Of a stretch of DNA of 64,000 nt, positions 61,245-64,000 are shown piece after piece (position 1 is the stretch's first letter; each line of letters begins with the position of its first letter). The notes under the pieces are model-generated. The model did no database searches. It was given only the letters and a program-made list of their open reading frames with translations, and was not told where the DNA came from. The DNA comes from an uncultured Eubacteriales bacterium (GTDB lineage Bacteria; Bacillota; Clostridia; Christensenellales; UBA1242). Where the stretch lies: positions 124,001-188,000 of the forward strand of contig CABUZJ010000002.1 of the NCBI GenBank assembly GCA_902496015.1. Reading direction: 5' to 3'. A program made the translations under genes and the position numbers.

Positions 61245-64000
61245 GTGAAAACATTTTTATTTAATTTGGGGTTTAAAATAACACACTTACTTACAGACTC
61301 TTCTAGCCTAGATAATGGCATGGGGGATACAGAAACCACTAATGCATTTTTCTCGGCTTTGGTTTATGCTGGAACTTGGCTTTGGAATGGCATTATGACT
61401 TTTATTTATGCCATTGTTAAATTTGCACTTAATATTGTAGACTTTGTGCAGTATTTTGTTCAGCGTCTTATTGGAATAGACTATTGGCTTAACACAGAAG
61501 CAAACCTTGCAGATATTGGTGAAAGTGATATTTTGTTTAGGTTTATGTTTAGTGATCAAGTGTTACGCGTATTTAGATTACTAATTATTATTGCAATTGT
61601 TCTTTTAATTGTGTTTAGCATAATTGCCATTGTTAAAAGTGAGTATGCAAGTGCTACAAGTGGTGGAGATAATAGCAAAAAGGGTATCTTAAAATCTGCA
61701 CTTAATGCTATATTTTTGGTTATAATTATTCCTATTATGTTAACTTTTGGTGTGCTTGCCAGTAATGCAGTTTTAGCTAGTCTTTTAAATGCAATTAGCC
61801 CAGATAACAACAATTTAACACTTGGTGGGCAAATATTTGTTGCAAGTGCTTATGGGGCAAATAGATATAGAACTTATGTGGAAGACGGCGAGAGAAATCC
61901 CGCTACCTTCTCTTATACTTTTGCTTATAATAGAGATGGTAATTATTTTCAAGTTGTTGGAACTGATTATATTTATTATATAGATAATGAAGATGAAGGA
62001 CAAAAAATAGTTCTTGTTAAAAGTCCAATTTTAGAAGACAAAATAACAGATGATGTAGATATTATAAATAACATTCCTGCTAATTTAAATGGAAATAGAA
62101 CAAGTAAAACTCAATATTATTCATTCACATCTTTATTTGATGCCGTTAACCCAAGTGATTATAACTCGGCTAACCCTTATTATGGTTTTTTATATTATTT
62201 TGAAAGTGATACTTCTCTAACTCCAAAATATTATTTGGCAAGTTTTGACTATAATAATATAGTAGATAAACTTGCAAAATATTATTTTTTGGAAAATGTG
62301 TTTGGTACAAATGTTGTTACCAGTAATTTAAGTGATTTTCAGGCGAACGACCCTGCAGATAGCGATTTCTTAACATCTTTGGGAATAACTCTAGATAATA
62401 TGTGGCAATCAATAAAAAGTGCTTTTACTGGAAAAGATTTACAATTTGTTTCTGGTGAAATATTGTTAGACAGTTGCCCACAATCAAGTTTTATAATTCA
62501 AGCAGCATATAACACTTGGCGCCTTGCTGGGCAATATAAAAGTTATACTCAGCCTTTTGCAAATTCAGTTACGCAAAATGTGATTGAATGGACGGCAGAA
62601 AGTGGTGTTACAACACCTAATGGGTTATATTACACTAACAATACATCAACTTGGGCATTTTATGATGGTGGAACTTATGGTATGACCGCAATTCCACAAG
62701 AATATGAAGTTATGGCAGATTTTATTGACTTTGCTGTAAGAATGGGTGTGCAATTTCATATTGTTAATAGCCAAAGTGCTTTAATTGATTGGTCTAGGGT
62801 TAACCAAAATAATTATTATGTGAATGAAGAAACTGGACTTATAGAACTAGCGGTTAATTATAAAGATTTAGGAACAGTGGTTTATAAACCATCGAACACA
62901 GAAAGTGAGGAACAAGGTGCAATATATTTAATGTGCCTTTACGACGATTCGACGGGGAAATATGTGCCAGTTGTGCCTAATAGGGAATATAAATTAGGTA
63001 ATTATAGTTCGTTTTCATTTGAATCTAGCCATTATGGGTATGCTAGTGAAACGGAAGAAGGACTTGTAATTGCTAGGGGAGTGTTTGATAGCTCTTTTAG
63101 CACTCAACCAACTATTATTAGAGAGATTTACGAAGATGAATCTGGGAATGCAATAACAAGTGGAACTCCAACCTATACTAACATTATTACTGATGGTATG
63201 AGCGCTAATACGCTTGCGTTAAGTGGAAAACTTGATGTTAGCATTGATTCAGGAACATTTTTAAGTGAAGTAATTACTTCAACCAACGCTAGTACTAATG
63301 GTTCTAGTGTTGTTGAATACACATATTTAGCCAATAATTTGTTAAAACAAAGTGTGCTGGAAAATGCAACATCTTTTGATGTGTTTAGAAAAAGTGTATT
63401 TTCTGTTACACCTTCGGGTGGGTTTACTTATGCAAATGGAAGCAGGGAGAATTCTGTTTATTATAGTAGTGAAAATAATTGCATTTATGTTAAATTATTA
63501 GACTCAGCAGGGAAAGGCATTACAATTACATTAACTACTGGTACTGTAAATAATTCACCAGTTTTGCTTGCACAAATTCAAGATGAAACTGGAAACTATA
63601 TAAATTCGCAAGCCTTGCTTAGTGCAACTAATTTGCAACAAGTTACTAATTATATTTACGATGGAACAGGAACCCTTTATGCTACTTCATCAGGTAATGC
63701 AATTTTAATTGATGATTATTTTAGAACACCAACAGCATTTGAAATAGATGCAAGTAATGTTTATTTAATGTTAAATTTAAATAGCACATTTAAATTAAAT
63801 GCTTCAAGTTTAATTGATATTCTTTTAGTTTCTAATTTTATTGGCACTCAATTTGATTTAACAAATGCAACGCTTTCAACTGTTAACACTGAAAGTTTAT
63901 ACACTTTAACAAGAGTTTGGACTGGTGCAGATAAAACTGGAAATGTATTTGATATATATATATATAATGATAATATTACAATAATTCCTTATCATAATTA
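61245..64000 (+). CDS. VirB6-like polytopic protein with long extracellular region (3' truncated by window)
   Basis: At least 918 aa, open to the window end. The start is GTG, 5 nt after AAAGGGGAA. Hydrophobic segments lie at about 36-75 (two), 110-131 and 150-184; two of these frame a short charged loop (SEYASATSGGDNSKKG). More than 700 Ser/Thr/Asn/Tyr-rich residues follow with no further membrane segment seen. This resembles VirB6/TrbL-like channel proteins of Gram-positive conjugation systems with a large surface domain. Its place beside VirB2-like and VirD4-like genes supports this. VirB4 and relaxase would be expected beyond the window. Confidence 0.65.
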   Translation, partial: MKTFLFNLGFKITHLLTDSSSLDNGMGDTETTNAFFSALVYAGTWLWNGIMTFIYAIVKFALNIVDFVQYFVQRLIGIDYWLNTEANLADIGESDILFRFMFSDQVLRVFRLLIIIAIVLLIVFSIIAIVKSEYASATSGGDNSKKGILKSALNAIFLVIIIPIMLTFGVLASNAVLASLLNAISPDNNNLTLGGQIFVASAYGANRYRTYVEDGERNPATFSYTFAYNRDGNYFQVVGTDYIYYIDNEDEGQKIVLVKSPILEDKITDDVDIINNIPANLNGNRTSKTQYYSFTSLFDAVNPSDYNSANPYYGFLYYFESDTSLTPKYYLASFDYNNIVDKLAKYYFLENVFGTNVVTSNLSDFQANDPADSDFLTSLGITLDNMWQSIKSAFTGKDLQFVSGEILLDSCPQSSFIIQAAYNTWRLAGQYKSYTQPFANSVTQNVIEWTAESGVTTPNGLYYTNNTSTWAFYDGGTYGMTAIPQEYEVMADFIDFAVRMGVQFHIVNSQSALIDWSRVNQNNYYVNEETGLIELAVNYKDLGTVVYKPSNTESEEQGAIYLMCLYDDSTGKYVPVVPNREYKLGNYSSFSFESSHYGYASETEEGLVIARGVFDSSFSTQPTIIREIYEDESGNAITSGTPTYTNIITDGMSANTLALSGKLDVSIDSGTFLSEVITSTNASTNGSSVVEYTYLANNLLKQSVLENATSFDVFRKSVFSVTPSGGFTYANGSRENSVYYSSENNCIYVKLLDSAGKGITITLTTGTVNNSPVLLAQIQDETGNYINSQALLSATNLQQVTNYIYDGTGTLYATSSGNAILIDDYFRTPTAFEIDASNVYLMLNLNSTFKLNASSLIDILLVSNFIGTQFDLTNATLSTVNTESLYTLTRVWTGADKTGNVFDIYIYNDNITIIPYHN

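Overview
The window is AT-rich DNA (by eye about 30% GC) from a spore-lineage Firmicute. Spo0A, SpoIIR, SpmA/SpmB, Veg, a SPOCS-LysM protein, WhiA, RicT and a DUF4364-type regulator are all encoded, and TGA is used as a stop (for example prfA). Gene order (rpmE-prmC-prfA, murB-PHP-whiA-dnaE-pfkA, holB-ricT-trmN6, tatD-rsmA, comEC-holA near rpsT) is typical of Clostridia. An uncultured gut clostridial lineage is my inference; no species can be named from sequence alone.

Layout. 1-7.7 kb: 3' end of murC, rpmE, prmC-prfA, a protein-kinase-like gene, a divergent XRE regulator/membrane protein pair with a symmetric operator, and uvrC. 7.7-10.7 kb: a small transcript encoding a 14-residue basic peptide, a secreted beta-rich protein and a solute-binding-like protein. 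10.7-19 kb: murB, PHP phosphoesterase, whiA, dnaE, pfkA and an HExxH protein. 19.2-20.9 kb: a surface protein separated from a C-terminal Hint domain by one in-frame TAA. 21-23.6 kb: a reverse-strand ABC importer. 24-33.5 kb: an archaeal-type valS, spo0A, a zinc-ribbon/poly-Asp protein, veg, SPOCS-LysM, spoIIR, a Rho-like protein without a P-loop, and an aldehyde dehydrogenase. 33.5-45.4 kb: greA, holB-ricT-ferredoxin-trmN6, spmBA (reverse), tatD, rsmA, unknown proteins, a lipoprotein, DUF4364, ogt and tRNA-Glu. 45.5-54.1 kb: comEC, holA, an M28-like protein that has lost its active-site Glu, rpsT, recG, a candidate small RNA and small unknown genes. 54.3-55.7 kb: a tRNA operon (Val, Gly, Cys, Leu) and murI. 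55.8-64 kb: the edge of a type IV secretion/conjugation locus (VirD4-like ATPase, two VirB2-like subunits transcribed apart, and a VirB6-like protein running off the end).

Two themes stand out. First, several genes (the kinase-like gene, uvrC, holB, comEC, holA, recG, murI) have a -10 box ending 5-7 nt before the start codon and no Shine-Dalgarno sequence, which predicts leaderless mRNAs; five of the seven are DNA replication, repair or uptake genes. Others (rpmE, greA, spo0A, veg) have a strong Shine-Dalgarno sequence. Second, several proteins keep a recognisable fold but have lost catalytic residues (Rho-like, M28-like). No CRISPR array, insertion sequence or rRNA was seen.
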